From positions 4,448,501-4,512,500 of the forward strand of contig NZ_CP108006.1 in the NCBI RefSeq assembly GCF_036127095.1: 64,000 nucleotides of DNA, written 5' to 3'. This stretch comes from Streptomyces sp. NBC_00335 (GTDB lineage: Bacteria > Actinomycetota > Actinomycetes > Streptomycetales > Streptomycetaceae). Position 1 is the stretch's first letter, and each line of letters starts with the position of its first letter. Position numbers and translations under genes: made by a program. Positions 50,940-61,156 of this stretch are shown in pieces. A model generated the notes under the pieces. The model did not search any database and had not been told where the DNA came from. It worked only from the letters and a program-made list of their open reading frames with translations.

Positions 50940-52493
50940 CTATGCCGGGGTTACCAGCAGAGGCCTGGCCCGCTCGCGCAGTTCGGCGACGCGCGGTTCG
51001 TTCCCGTACGGTTCCAGCCGGTGCAGGAGGTCCCGTACGTACTCCGTCGTCCGCGCCGACGAGATCCGCCCCGCGACCTCCACCGCCCGGGTTCCCGCCG
51101 CGCACGCCGCGTCGAGGTTCCCGGACTCCAGCTCGGCCACCGCGCTCACGACGAGCCGCAGCCCGTGTGATCGTACGTACTCCTCCGTCGGCCGGGACAG
51201 TGCCTGTTCCGTGAAACGCCTTACCTGGCGCGGGAGTTTGAGGTCCCGGTAGCACTCGGCCGCGTCCGCCGCGAAGCGGTCGTACGAGTAGAAGCCCAGC
51301 CAGGTCGGATCGGCGTCGCCGTCCCGGGCCCGTTCCAGCCAGCCCTCGGAGGCCCGCAGCGCCGCCCCGGCGGCCGCCGAATCGCCCGCCTTCGCGTGCG
51401 CCCGGGCCTCGACGAGGCGGAAGAAGCTCATCGTCCGCGCCGTGGCCAGGCCCCGGTTGCGCTCGACCGCGGCCTGCGCGAGGTCCACGCCCTCGTCGGG
51501 GAAGTCCCGGTAGGTGGCCTGCAGGGACATCGACGCCAGCACATACCCGCCGAGCGGTACGTCCGCTGCGGCGCGGGCCAGGCGCAGCGCCTGGATGTAG
51601 TAGCGCTGGGCGGCTTCCTGCTGACCGGTGTCGAAGGCCATCCAGCCGGCCAGCCGCGTCAGTTCGGCGGTGGCGCCGAAGAGCGCGCGGCCCACCTCGT
51701 CGGTGTAGGAGCCGAGCAGCAGTGGCGCCGCGTCCACCCGCAGGCATTCGGGGACCATCGAGGAACGCCAGTCGCCGCCGCCGTACTTGGAGTCCCAGCG
51801 GCGGGCGTCCTCGGCGGCCTCGCGCAGCTTGGTCACATCGCTGTGGCCCACGCGCTGCGGGCCCCCGGCCTCGGGGGCGGGCGCAGCGGGCGCGGCCGGA
51901 GCGGGCGCCGGTGGCGTTTCACCCGAAGGCTGGGCGGGCACACCCCCGACATGGGCGCCGGGAGGCGCCGGTAGGCCTTCCGGCGGGGCCGCGCCCGGCA
52001 CCGCTTCGCGTGCCACCGGTTCGCGTGCCACGGAGCTGTCGGCAGGAGATATCAGCCAGCGTGAGGCCGGCGTCGCGTACGCCGATACCGAGAAGGAGCC
52101 GGCGAGCGACTGCCAGATCCCGCCACCCCCGCGCCGGCCGGCGAGGTCGAGCCGGTAGAGGTCGGTGGCCGAGCGCACGGCCGCGCCGACGTCGCGCGGG
52201 AAGGCCAGCCCCACTTCGGGCGCCGGATCCGCGTCCGCGAGCCCGATCTCGTGCAGCGGCACGGGCCGGCCGAGCTTCGCGCCGATGGCGGACGCGATCA
52301 GGTGCGGGGCGGCGCCCTGCGGCACCATTCCCTTCGACACCCACCGGGCCACCGAGGTCTTGTCGTAGCGGAGGGTCAGACCGCGCTGAGCGCCGAGGTC
52401 ATTGACCCGCCGGGCCAGCCCGGCGTTGCTGATGCCCGCGAGGGCGAGGACGGCGCCGAGCTTCTCATTGGGCTCGCGGAGCTCCCTGGACAT
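50940..52493 (-). CDS. HTH/TPR-type developmental regulator-like protein
   Basis: A 517-residue protein with an N-terminal helix-turn-helix-like part ([32 protein letters not shown]), a Pro/Ala-rich linker (about 165-225) and a TPR-like helical C-terminus. It resembles the Streptomyces sporulation-associated/NsdA-like family that adjusts development and antibiotic production. The ATG at 52493 follows gagggg. The assignment to that family is from memory of sequence style and chromosomal position. Confidence 0.75.
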   Translation of the reverse strand: MSRELREPNEKLGAVLALAGISNAGLARRVNDLGAQRGLTLRYDKTSVARWVSKGMVPQGAAPHLIASAIGAKLGRPVPLHEIGLADADPAPEVGLAFPRDVGAAVRSATDLYRLDLAGRRGGGGIWQSLAGSFSVSAYATPASRWLISPADSSVAREPVAREAVPGAAPPEGLPAPPGAHVGGVPAQPSGETPPAPAPAAPAAPAPEAGGPQRVGHSDVTKLREAAEDARRWDSKYGGGDWRSSMVPECLRVDAAPLLLGSYTDEVGRALFGATAELTRLAGWMAFDTGQQEAAQRYYIQALRLARAAADVPLGGYVLASMSLQATYRDFPDEGVDLAQAAVERNRGLATARTMSFFRLVEARAHAKAGDSAAAGAALRASEGWLERARDGDADPTWLGFYSYDRFAADAAECYRDLKLPRQVRRFTEQALSRPTEEYVRSHGLRLVVSAVAELESGNLDAACAAGTRAVEVAGRISSARTTEYVRDLLHRLEPYGNEPRVAELRERARPLLVTPA

Positions 52494-53162
52494 GCGCCAC
52501 CCCTCGTCACACGCGGAACGCAGACGCCGCCGGGGCATAGGCGCCCGGCATTTCGTAAACCCAGCGTAGTTCCCCGCCTCCCAAGCGTTAAGGCCCCCTG
52601 TTCCGTATGGCGGGATTGTTGTCCGTATGCACAGTCGGGCGCGGGCCCGGGGCCGGGGCGCACGTCTCGGCGCGTGCTCCACCCGTGTGGCCGTGCGCCC
52701 ACCCGTGCGCTCTGGCCGCTGCGGGGGCCCGGCGATTCGATGTGCGGTGCGTGGGTCGGCCCACCGCGTGGACCGGGCGGGCCGGGGGATGCCGCTGCCT
52801 CAATCCCCGCGGGTGGCGGAACGGTCCGGGGGGTGGATACCGCCCTCCGGACCGCGCTCCGCGGGACGGACCCGGGCGGCGCGACCGCAGGGCGGCGCGC
52901 AGGCTCGGCGCCGGCTCCGCGCAGGGCCCTCAGTACGGCCGAAGAATGGCCGAAACCGACCTATGGGGCGGTCGGAACGGAACGCCAAATACCGCATGGC
53001 CGGGGCGTGTTCGTTTATACGTGCGCCCCCCTTACCCACTCCCGCACGCCTGTCTCGTGGCAGCATGGACCCCGAGCCACCCGGGGTCCCTCCGGCCGTG
53101 CCCAGAGCGCCGGCCGCACGGTTCGCACCCCGGTCAGGTGCCCACGGGCTGGGGAGGCGGCG
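52494..53162. other. Intergenic region upstream of the asparagine-synthetase-like gene
   Basis: These 669 bases contain only shadow frames. They should hold divergent promoters. The part around 52540-52620 and the part around 52960-53030 (ccaaataccgcatgg, gtttatacgtgc) are AT-richer and are the likeliest promoter sites. No operator could be named. Confidence 0.5.
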
Positions 53163-55463
53163 GTGCGCTGGTTGGTGGGTTGGAGCAGTATCGCCGCGAG
53201 TTTCGGCACGGCCGGACGGGTCGCGGGGCACGGCGCTGCGCACGCCTACGACCAGGGCGGATACGGCTCGGGCGACTACGGATCGGCCGCGGGCAACGGC
53301 TCCGCGAACGGCTACGGCTACGGGAACGGCTCCGCGAACGGCTCCCGCCCCGACGGATGGGGCGACGGCCCGGTCCGCGGCGGGCTCGCCGACGCCGGCC
53401 ACCCCGACGAACCGGGCGCCGCCGCGGCCGACCGCACCGTGGTCCCCGTCGGCGCCCAGCTCCTCTGGGGCGACCCCGACCCCCTGTGGGCCGTCGGCGA
53501 CTGGCGCCCCGACGAGATCCGCACCCTCACCGCCGACCCCGCGGACCCCTTCACCCGCCTCGCCGTCCTCGGCTGCTGCGGCGCCACCGACGAGGAACTG
53601 CGCCGCGCGCTCTACGCCGCCCGCGGCGGCGCCCTGCGCCACCTCACCCAGTGGCCCGGCAGCTACACGGCCGTCGTCCAGGCCGGCCGCCGCATCACCG
53701 TCGTCGGCGACCTGGCCGGTGCGCGACCCGTCTTCTACACGCCCTGGGCGAGCGGGACCGCGTACGCCACCGCCGCCCTCCCGCTCGCCGACCTGATCGA
53801 GGCGCAGCTCGACATCGGCCATCTCGCCGCCCTGCTGGCCTGCCCCGACAGCCCGGAGGCGCTGGGCGACGGCACACCGTACGTCGGCGTACGCCGCATC
53901 CCGCCCGGCCACGCGCTGATCCTGCGCGAGGGCTCGCGGGAGATCACCGGGTACGAGCCGGTGGCCTCCCTCGCGGTGGCCGCCCCCACGGCCGACCCCG
54001 AGCTCGCGGTGGAGGGCGTACGGGAAGCTTTGGTCGACGCGGTGCGCGCCCGGCTCACGGCTCCGCGGCATGCTCCCGAGACGCTGCCCTACGACCCCGG
54101 GCCCGTCCCCGGAATGGGCCCGGCCGACCGCCGGGCCGCCCGCGGCGCCCCCGCGCCCGTCCCCGGAGTCGGCGCGGACCTCTCCGGAGGCAGCGCCTCC
54201 GCGACCCTCGCGCTGCTCGCGGCCGGCCTCCCGGGCGCACCCGGCGCCCTGCTCGGCCGCACCGGCGAACGCCTCCTCGCCGTCACCTTCAACGACCTGG
54301 CCACCCCCCAGGGCCGCGAACCCGAACTGGCACGCGCCCACGCCATCGCGTCCGACCCCCGCCTGCACCACGTGGTCGTGGCCGCCGCCGAGGAAGCCCT
54401 CCCCTACGCCGACCTCGACGGGCCGCTGACCGACGAACCGGGCCCCTCCCTGGTCTTCGCCGCCCGCGAACGCCGCCGCCTCGCGGCCGGCTCGGCGGAC
54501 CACTTCACCGGCCACGGAGCCCGCCAGGTCCTCGACGCCCACCCCGCCCGGCTCGCCGACCTCCTGCTCGACCGACGCCGGCGCCACCTGCTGCGCCCCA
54601 CCCTGGCCCTCGCCCGCTCCTCCCCGTCCGGGGGCGACTCCCTCCGCGTCCCCTTCCTGGTCCCCCTCACCGTGTACTCGGCGGCCCGCCGCCTGGCCCG
54701 TACGCCGTACCGCGCCGGCATGGAGGCGGCGGCGGCCCGGCTGCGCGACGGAGTCCCGGCCGCGGGACCCGGCTCCCCCGTGGACGCCTCGCTCGCGGCC
54801 CTGACCTGGTCCCGGCCCGGCCCGGCGGCGGCCTGGCTGACGGGGGAGGCCCTGGCCGAGGTATCGATCCGCCTCACCGTCGCCGCGGGCCGCCCGCCCC
54901 TCTCGCTGCGCCCCGGGGAGGCCCGGGCCCGCGCCGTCCTGGCCCGGCACGCCGCCGACCACCGGGTCTTCGAGCAGGCCGTGGAGGTCCGCAGCCAGCG
55001 GCTGCACGCCCCGTTCCTGGACAACCAGGTCGTACGGGCCGCCCGGGCCCTGCCCGAATCCCTCCGCGTGCAACCCGGCGCCCGGGCCGCGGTCCTGCGC
55101 GGTGTCCTGTCCTCGGCCGGGGTACGGGACCTCCCCCCGGGGTGGGGCGCGACGGCCCACGCCCCGAACGAATCGGCGACCCGCCTGGGACTGCGCGCGG
55201 CCCTCCCGCGACTCCTGACCCTCTTCACGTCCCCGCTCCTGGCGGACGCGGGCCTCATCGAAGCCCGGGTCGTGCGCCAGGCCCTCCTCGACGCGGCGGA
55301 CGGCCGCCCGGTCCCGCTCGACGGAATCGCCGAACTCGTCTCGATGGAACTGTGGCTGACCCGCCTCCTGGCCCGCCGGGGCACCTGCTGGACCGGCACC
55401 TCCACCCCCCGCCGCAGAGCCGTCCCCACGGGAGTCCCCCTCCGCCGCCCGGCCCTGTCCTGA
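53163..55463 (+). CDS. Asparagine-synthetase-like (lasso-cyclase-like) protein
   Basis: A 766-residue protein with the GTG start at 53163 behind ggggagg. The N-terminal part looks like a class II glutaminase-type domain without the Cys1 nucleophile (it starts MRWLVGW). A Gly/Asn/Tyr-rich insert (about 30-75) follows. LSGGSASATLALLAAG (SGGxxS/A PP-loop) and the C-terminal helical part resemble asparagine synthetases and lasso-peptide cyclases. A gene like this is conserved in Streptomyces cores next to the preceding TPR regulator. No lasso precursor or protease gene is beside it, so its substrate is unknown. Confidence 0.72.
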   Translation: MRWLVGWSSIAASFGTAGRVAGHGAAHAYDQGGYGSGDYGSAAGNGSANGYGYGNGSANGSRPDGWGDGPVRGGLADAGHPDEPGAAAADRTVVPVGAQLLWGDPDPLWAVGDWRPDEIRTLTADPADPFTRLAVLGCCGATDEELRRALYAARGGALRHLTQWPGSYTAVVQAGRRITVVGDLAGARPVFYTPWASGTAYATAALPLADLIEAQLDIGHLAALLACPDSPEALGDGTPYVGVRRIPPGHALILREGSREITGYEPVASLAVAAPTADPELAVEGVREALVDAVRARLTAPRHAPETLPYDPGPVPGMGPADRRAARGAPAPVPGVGADLSGGSASATLALLAAGLPGAPGALLGRTGERLLAVTFNDLATPQGREPELARAHAIASDPRLHHVVVAAAEEALPYADLDGPLTDEPGPSLVFAARERRRLAAGSADHFTGHGARQVLDAHPARLADLLLDRRRRHLLRPTLALARSSPSGGDSLRVPFLVPLTVYSAARRLARTPYRAGMEAAAARLRDGVPAAGPGSPVDASLAALTWSRPGPAAAWLTGEALAEVSIRLTVAAGRPPLSLRPGEARARAVLARHAADHRVFEQAVEVRSQRLHAPFLDNQVVRAARALPESLRVQPGARAAVLRGVLSSAGVRDLPPGWGATAHAPNESATRLGLRAALPRLLTLFTSPLLADAGLIEARVVRQALLDAADGRPVPLDGIAELVSMELWLTRLLARRGTCWTGTSTPRRRAVPTGVPLRRPALS

Positions 55464-56233
55464 CCGCTGGTCCCCGACCACTGGTCCGGGCCCTGAGCAA
55501 CGCGGTGCGGCGACCGTGCAGTAGGGCGGGCAGCAGCCCCCGCAGTGCTACCCGCAGCTGCCGCGGCGGGCCGTCCCCGTGGCAGCAGCCTCAGCAGCCC
55601 CCGCGGTGCTACCCGCAGCTGCTGTGGCGGGCCGCCGTCCCCGTGGCAGCAGCATCGGCAGCCCCCGCGGTCCTACCCGCAACAGCCGCGCCGGGCCGCC
55701 GTCCCCTCGGCGCGCTGTCGCAGCGGCCCGCACGCCCGCCCTCGCCCGCCGGGAGCAGAGGCGCACCCATGCCGCCGCGCAGGGCACCAGCAGCGCCACC
55801 AAGATCCCTACCGAGCATCCCCGACCCGCCAGTCCTTTGGCCGCCCAAAGGCAGTCGGCCAAGGCCACGCCCCCGAACCTCCCCGACCCGCCAGGTGCCC
55901 ACCGGTATCGCCCTGACGCGGGCCTGCCACATCGGCGAGCCCGTCGCCCTTGGCGCCGGTGGCCCCGCACCCGGCAGACATGCCCCGCGCACCGCGTACG
56001 AGCTCGCCCGTACCGAGGCGGGCGATCCCGCGCTGCTCCCGCAGCTCACCGCCGGGCGTCCGCCGAGTCCGTACGCGCCTCGCGGCCGCCCCTGTCCGGC
56101 CGCGCCGGGCAACCCACTCGCTCGCGGAAGGCACATCGGCACGGACGCACGCCGCCCCGCGCGGAACCGCGAGGCCTACGCACGCGGCGGGAGAACCGGA
56201 GCGCGTGGCACCCCCGGCCACCACCACCCACCC
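55464..56233. other. Gene-free, Pro/Ala-type low-complexity region
   Basis: These 770 bases lie between the stops of two convergent genes. Overlapping open frames on both strands are compositional. A threefold about 63-bp tandem repeat is annotated separately. No RNA gene or terminator with a clear T-run was seen. Confidence 0.5.
55531..55718. repeat. Three tandem 61-64 bp units
   Basis: Units at 55531-55591, 55592-55655 and 55656-55718 share cagcagcccccgc-gtgctacccgcag and gggccg(ccg)tccccgtggcagcag. Units 1 and 2 are nearly identical and unit 3 is diverged. On the plus strand unit 1 would read QQPPQCYPQLP, but no gene start or stop supports translation. Confidence 0.75.
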
Positions 56234-58198
56234 TCAGCGGCAGCTGATGACGGAGTCGGCCCAGCTGGCCAGCGTCGGCAGGCGGCCGCCCCCGGCGCGC
56301 TCCACGACCAGGCGCAGCGTCTTGTGCCCGGAGAGCGAGACGGACACGTTCGCCGCCGAGTCCTCGTAGCCCAGGGCCCGGGACTGCCACAGCCGCTGCC
56401 CGTCCGCGTACACGGAGAAGCGGACCGTGCCGTTCGTGAACACCGACATGCCGTCCACACCGGCCCGCGCGGAGAAGCTGACGCAGCTGCGGTTGAGGGT
56501 GATCTCCACGGAGGAACGGGAGTTGACCGTGATCCCGTGCGTGAAGTACTGCCCGCCGATCACCGGCGCCCAGCGCTGCCACACCCAGCTGCTGCGCCAG
56601 GTCTCGATCTCGGGGCCGTCGTGGTTCCCGTACGCGGACTGGCCCAGCGAGGACAGCCGGAACCCCTGCGGAGGCTTCGGCGCCGGCGGCTTCGGCTTGG
56701 GGGGCGGTACGGGACTCGGCGTGGGACTCGGCTTCGGACTCGGGGCCCGGCTGGGACTCGGAGCGGGCGAGGACCGCTCCGGGCTCCGCGAGGGCGTGGG
56801 CGCGGCCGGCGCCACGGACACCGGCGGCGCGGGCGTCTGCTTCTTCGGGGGCGGTACGGATGCTCGTGCCGCCGGCGGCTGCGCCCGCGACGGGCCGGGC
56901 TCCGGCGCGGCGGGGGCCGGACTCCGCGGCACCGGCACGGCCACGCCCGGCGCCGGGTTCGCACGGACCGTGGGAGCGGCGTCGTCACCGGCCAGCGCGA
57001 ACACCACCCCGGCGGCCGCGGCCACCACGACCCCGGCGGCGATGGCCGCCTTGGCCGGCAACCCCAGCCCCTCCGAAGCCACGGCTCCGCCGACCCCACC
57101 GGCCCCACCTCCACCGGCGGCCCCGCCCGCGGCCCCGGCTCCGGCGGCTCCGGCACCAGCCGTAGACCCGCCCGCGGCTGCGGCAGCGGCCCCGGCACCA
57201 CCCGCGGCGACGGCCCCGCCGGCCACCACTCCGGCCGCCTTGGCGGCGTACCCGGCGGCGAACCACCCGATGACGGCGACCGGCAGCAGCGCGGGAATGC
57301 CCGCATTGACGTCCTTGAGCTCCCCGGCGGCCAGCCGGCACCGGGCACACTCTTCGAGGTGCTTGCGCAGCCCCCGCTCGGCCCGCATCCGCAAGCCCCC
57401 GCGGGCATAGGCCCCCAGCCGGTCGGCGTACCGGGCGCAGTCCCCGCCGGAACTCAGCGCGGTGCTCACATGGGCCTGGAGGTACGCCTGCTTGAGGCCC
57501 TCGCGGGCCCGGCTGGCCAGTACCGCGGTGGCGTTCGCGCTCAGCCCGAAGAGCGGGGCGATCGCGCTCGGCGACGCCTCCTCGACGGTGGTGTGCCAGA
57601 GCACCGCCTGCCACCGCTCGGGCAGGCTCCGGAAGGCCTGCATCGCGAGGGTCTGCTCGGCCTCGTGCATGGCGCGCACATCGGCACCGAGTTCGAGGGT
57701 GTCGTCCCCGGCTCGTACGGGCAGCCCGCCCGCACCGTCGCCGGACCCGGAGGCCTGCTCCGCGAACAGCGCGAAGTCCTCGACCAGATGCTCCCGCTTG
57801 GCCGTCTTCGCCCAGGCGGCGGCGACCCGGCGCACGGTGGTCAGCAGGTAGGCGCGCACCGACTGGTCCGGACCCGCCCCGCCCCGTACGGCCTGGAGCG
57901 TCCGCGCGAACACCTCGGCCGTCAGATCGTCGGCGGTGTGCCCGTCGCGACAGCAGGTACGGGCATAGCGGCGCACGGCATCGGAGTGGCGGCGGAACAG
58001 TTCCTCGTAGGCCCCGTCGTCACCGCCGCGCATCCGGGCAATCAAGTCCCCGTCGGAAGGCGGGAGTTCCCCGCTCGCTCCGGCGGCGTGCCGGCCGCCC
58101 GGTTCGCGCTGCGCCGGGACCTGCCGCGCGGGCAGGCTGCCCGCCTCGACCTCGCCGCCGACGCCACCGTGTGGCTCTTCCCGCCCGTCAACGCTCAT
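56234..58198 (-). CDS. ECF-type sigma factor fused to zinc-finger, membrane and secreted domains
   Basis: A 654-residue fusion. Residues about 45-230 are an ECF sigma-70 factor (YEELFRRHSDAVRRYA, DDLTAEVFARTLQ, then region 4 with SANATAVLASRAREGLKQAYLQ). A zf-HC2-like segment, HLEECARCRLAAGEL, follows at about 270-300. Then come one or two hydrophobic helices, a very long Ala/Gly and Pro/Ser/Lys linker, and a C-terminal about 150-residue NPCBM-like carbohydrate-binding domain (GQYFTHGITVNSRSSVEI). The ATG at 58198 has gaggg upstream. The protein may sense the cell wall directly and carry its own anti-sigma module. It is transcribed away from atrA's region. Confidence 0.88.
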   Translation of the reverse strand: MSVDGREEPHGGVGGEVEAGSLPARQVPAQREPGGRHAAGASGELPPSDGDLIARMRGGDDGAYEELFRRHSDAVRRYARTCCRDGHTADDLTAEVFARTLQAVRGGAGPDQSVRAYLLTTVRRVAAAWAKTAKREHLVEDFALFAEQASGSGDGAGGLPVRAGDDTLELGADVRAMHEAEQTLAMQAFRSLPERWQAVLWHTTVEEASPSAIAPLFGLSANATAVLASRAREGLKQAYLQAHVSTALSSGGDCARYADRLGAYARGGLRMRAERGLRKHLEECARCRLAAGELKDVNAGIPALLPVAVIGWFAAGYAAKAAGVVAGGAVAAGGAGAAAAAAGGSTAGAGAAGAGAAGGAAGGGGAGGVGGAVASEGLGLPAKAAIAAGVVVAAAAGVVFALAGDDAAPTVRANPAPGVAVPVPRSPAPAAPEPGPSRAQPPAARASVPPPKKQTPAPPVSVAPAAPTPSRSPERSSPAPSPSRAPSPKPSPTPSPVPPPKPKPPAPKPPQGFRLSSLGQSAYGNHDGPEIETWRSSWVWQRWAPVIGGQYFTHGITVNSRSSVEITLNRSCVSFSARAGVDGMSVFTNGTVRFSVYADGQRLWQSRALGYEDSAANVSVSLSGHKTLRLVVERAGGGRLPTLASWADSVISCR

Positions 58199-58471
58199 CG
58201 CGGAAGCCCTCGCACGACACACTCAACCGGTACACCGATCCAGCGTGTCACACGGCGGCTATGCGCCGAACCGGTCTCCACACCTTCCACCCGTCCGGGC
58301 AAGCCCCGACGAATCGCCGTACGGACCCTCACCCGTTCGAGCGAGAGCCCCCGGGAAGGAGCCGGTTGACGCCCACCACCGGAGCGAACCCTCCGACCTG
58401 CGCCGACCCGAGCCGACCTCCGACCCGAGCCGACCTGCGCCGCCCACCAACCCGGCCTGCGCGCCCCGGCC

Positions 58472-59272
58472 CTACACCGTCCGGGACCGCAGCCCTTCGA
58501 GCAGGATGTCGAGCAGCCGGGCGGAAGCCGCCGCCTGCTGCGCCGCGTCGGGCAGCGCGGGCGCGGCCGTCGCTATCACCAGCAGCACATCGGCCACCGT
58601 GACATCGGCGCGCAGCGCACCGGCCTCCCGGGCCCGGTCGACGAGGCGGCCGACGACCTCCAGCAGCTCGCCCGCGCCCGCGTCCTCCGAGGGCTCGTCG
58701 TCCAGGCCGGTCCGAGCGGCGCCGACGACCCGCAGATCGGGCGCACCGCCGGCCGCGACGACCTGACGCTGGTGCGGAACCCGCGCGGCCTCGCCGTCCG
58801 TCCCCTCGGCCCCGTCCTCACCGGGCCCGTCGACCCGCAGCACCTGCGGAGGCAGCAGCCGCCCGGCGCCCGAGGCGACGGAGGTGCGCAGGAAGCGCGA
58901 CAGCGCCTGCCACGGCTCCTCCTCCTGGCCGAGAGCCGTGCGGGCCTGCTCGGTCAGTCGCGAGGTCTCCTCCTCGGCTATCCGCCGGACCAGGACGTCC
59001 TTGCTGGGGAACCGCCGGTACACGGTGCCGACGCCCACCCGTGCGCGTCGTGCGACGTCCTCCATCGGAGCCCCGTACCCGAGCTCGCCGAAGACCTCGC
59101 GCGCCGCGCGAAGTACGTGTTCGAGATTGCGCTGTGCGTCGACGCGCAACGGCGTGGAGCGGCCCACGCCGTGCGTGGTGGGACCGCCGGCCATCAGCCG
59201 CCCATGACCGTCGGTCGCGGAAGCGGCCGACGACAGAGCGGTGGCAGAAGCATGGAAATCGGAAATGTGCAT
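58472..59272 (-). CDS. atrA: TetR-family regulator AtrA
   Basis: A 266-residue TetR protein. The N-terminal DNA-binding domain is about 48-95 (VLRAAREVFGELGYGAPMEDVARRARVGVGTVYRRFPSK), after an unusual about 45-residue polar extension. A ligand-binding helical domain follows. AtrA in S. coelicolor activates actII-ORF4 and strR-type regulators and responds to carbon status. Identification relies on the family plus the neighbouring NADH dehydrogenase gene, the known atrA context. The ATG at 59272 follows ggggg. Confidence 0.82.
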   Translation of the reverse strand: MHISDFHASATALSSAASATDGHGRLMAGGPTTHGVGRSTPLRVDAQRNLEHVLRAAREVFGELGYGAPMEDVARRARVGVGTVYRRFPSKDVLVRRIAEEETSRLTEQARTALGQEEEPWQALSRFLRTSVASGAGRLLPPQVLRVDGPGEDGAEGTDGEAARVPHQRQVVAAGGAPDLRVVGAARTGLDDEPSEDAGAGELLEVVGRLVDRAREAGALRADVTVADVLLVIATAAPALPDAAQQAAASARLLDILLEGLRSRTV

Positions 59273-59617
59273 ATGTATCCCCCGGTAATCATTTGTCTCC
59301 CCCCGGAGACACTCCCCGCCTTCATGTCGAGGGGGGCCACGGTCATGAGGGCCCTGGTCCTACTCCTCGACGAGTTACGAACATAGTTGAGCCAGAGTCA
59401 ATTCAGAAGAGGCAGCCCCGGACGGACCACCGCCCGATCGGAGCATTCACCCCCAATTTTCCGTTCGAAGCCCCCAGAATCACTCATTCCGTACCGTCTG
59501 ACCTGCGCACCTTCCCCTCCATCCGCACCCCCCGACAACCTCGCCCCGCCGTCCCCTCCGGTCACACAATTTGTCGGGCCTGTGGACAAACTCCCAGCCA
59601 CGTTGCGTCATGGGACG
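59273..59617. promoter_or_regulatory. Divergent atrA/ndh promoter region
   Basis: These 345 bases separate the divergent atrA and NADH dehydrogenase genes and are AT-richer than average (59360-59480). Promoters for both genes must lie here. I could not identify an AtrA operator with confidence. Confidence 0.6.
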
Positions 59618-61009
59618 GTGAAGGCTGCTAACTCCCGGGGCACGGCCCCCGGTCCCCCGCCCCGTACGCGGATCCTCATCGTCGGCGGCGGCTACGTAGG
59701 CATGTACACGGCGCTCCGGCTCCAGCGAAAGCTGAGAGCCGACGAGGCCGAGGTCACGGTGGTCACTCCCGAGCCGTACATGACGTACCAGCCCTTCCTC
59801 CCCGAAGCGGCCGCCGGCTCCATTTCCCCGCGCCACGTCGTGGTCCCGCTCCGCCGCGTCCTGCCGAAATGCCGCATCGTCATCGGCGAAGCCCGGCACA
59901 TCGACCACGCCGCCCGGACCGCGACCGTCACCACCCTCGCCACCGACGAGGAAGGCGAAGGCCCCGTGGAGATCGAGTACGACGAACTGGTCCTCGCCCC
60001 CGGCTCCGTCTCCCGCACGCTCCCCATTCCGGGACTCGCCGAATACGCCATCGGATTCAAGACCGTGGAAGAGGCCATCGGCCTGCGTAATCACGTCATC
60101 GAGCAGATGGACATCGCCTCCTCCACCCGCGATCCCGCCCTGCGCGACGCCGCCCTCACCTTCGTCTTCGTCGGCGGCGGCTACGCGGGCGTCGAGGCCC
60201 TCGGCGAGCTGGAGGACATGGCCCGCTACGCCGCCCGCTACTACCACAACGTCAAGCCCGAGGACATGAAGTGGGTGCTGGTCGAGGCCAGCGACCGGAT
60301 CCTCCCCGAGGTCGGCCCGGAGATGGGCACCTACACGATCCGCGAACTGCGCCGCCGCGGCATCGACCTGCGCCTGGAGACCCGGCTCGAATCCTGCGAG
60401 AACCGGATCGCCGTCCTCAGCGACGGCGCCCGCTTCCCCACCCGCACCGTCGTGTGGACCGCCGGCGTCAAACCGCACCCGATCCTCGCCGCCAGCGACC
60501 TGCCCAAGACCGACCGCGGCCGCCTCGCCTGCACCTCCTTCCTCACGGTCGAAGGCGTCGAGCACGCCTGGGCCGCCGGGGACGCCGCATCCGTCCCCGA
60601 CATCACCGCCCCGGAGAAGGGCGTCGCCTGCGCCCCCAACGCGCAGCACGCCGTCCGCCAGGCCAAGGTCCTCGCCGACAACCTCGTCTCGTCCCTGCGC
60701 GGCGGACTCCTCACCGAGTACGCCCACAAGTACGCGGGATCCGTGGCCTCCCTCGGACTCCACAAGGGCGTCGCCCACATCTACGGCCGCAAGCTCAAGG
60801 GCTACCCGGCCTGGCTCATGCACCGCGCCTACCACCTGAGCCGCGTCCCGACCCTGAACCGCAAGACGCGCGTGCTCGCCGAGTGGACGCTCTCCGGCCT
60901 CTTCAAGCGTGAGATCGTCTCGCTGGGATCCCTCGAACACCCCAGAGCAGAATTCGAACTCGCGGCGGGCGGAGGCCCCAAGGACCCTCCGAAGAAGAGC
61001 GAAGGCTGA
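59618..61009 (+). CDS. ndh: Type II NADH dehydrogenase (NDH-2-like)
   Basis: A 463-residue FAD/NAD(P)-dependent membrane-associated oxidoreductase passing electrons from NADH to menaquinone without proton pumping. The FAD-binding motif is ILIVGGGYVGMYTAL (about 20-34), and the NADH-binding motif is FVFVGGGYAGVEALGEL (about 180-196). WTAGVKPHP and AAGDAASVPD complete the family pattern. The GTG at 59618 gives MKAANSRGTAPG; the frame upstream is unlikely to be coding. The C-terminal amphipathic region should attach it to the membrane. Confidence 0.9.
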   Translation: MKAANSRGTAPGPPPRTRILIVGGGYVGMYTALRLQRKLRADEAEVTVVTPEPYMTYQPFLPEAAAGSISPRHVVVPLRRVLPKCRIVIGEARHIDHAARTATVTTLATDEEGEGPVEIEYDELVLAPGSVSRTLPIPGLAEYAIGFKTVEEAIGLRNHVIEQMDIASSTRDPALRDAALTFVFVGGGYAGVEALGELEDMARYAARYYHNVKPEDMKWVLVEASDRILPEVGPEMGTYTIRELRRRGIDLRLETRLESCENRIAVLSDGARFPTRTVVWTAGVKPHPILAASDLPKTDRGRLACTSFLTVEGVEHAWAAGDAASVPDITAPEKGVACAPNAQHAVRQAKVLADNLVSSLRGGLLTEYAHKYAGSVASLGLHKGVAHIYGRKLKGYPAWLMHRAYHLSRVPTLNRKTRVLAEWTLSGLFKREIVSLGSLEHPRAEFELAAGGGPKDPPKKSEG

Positions 61010-61156
61010 TGCTGTCAGTCCCGTCGGTCACACTGGACGTGTGACCATAGGTGGGCTCACACCTGCACAGAGTGACATCAGCGTGACATCCGAGTGCCAC
61101 CCGATCGCCACCGAGTGACACAGCGACCACGAGCGACACCACGAGGCTTGAACGCA

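Noticed and set aside
52607..58369. A 1,920-codon plus-strand frame spanning two genes.
   Set aside because: Arg/Pro/Gly-only composition typical of GC-rich shadow frames; it crosses gene ends of both real genes.
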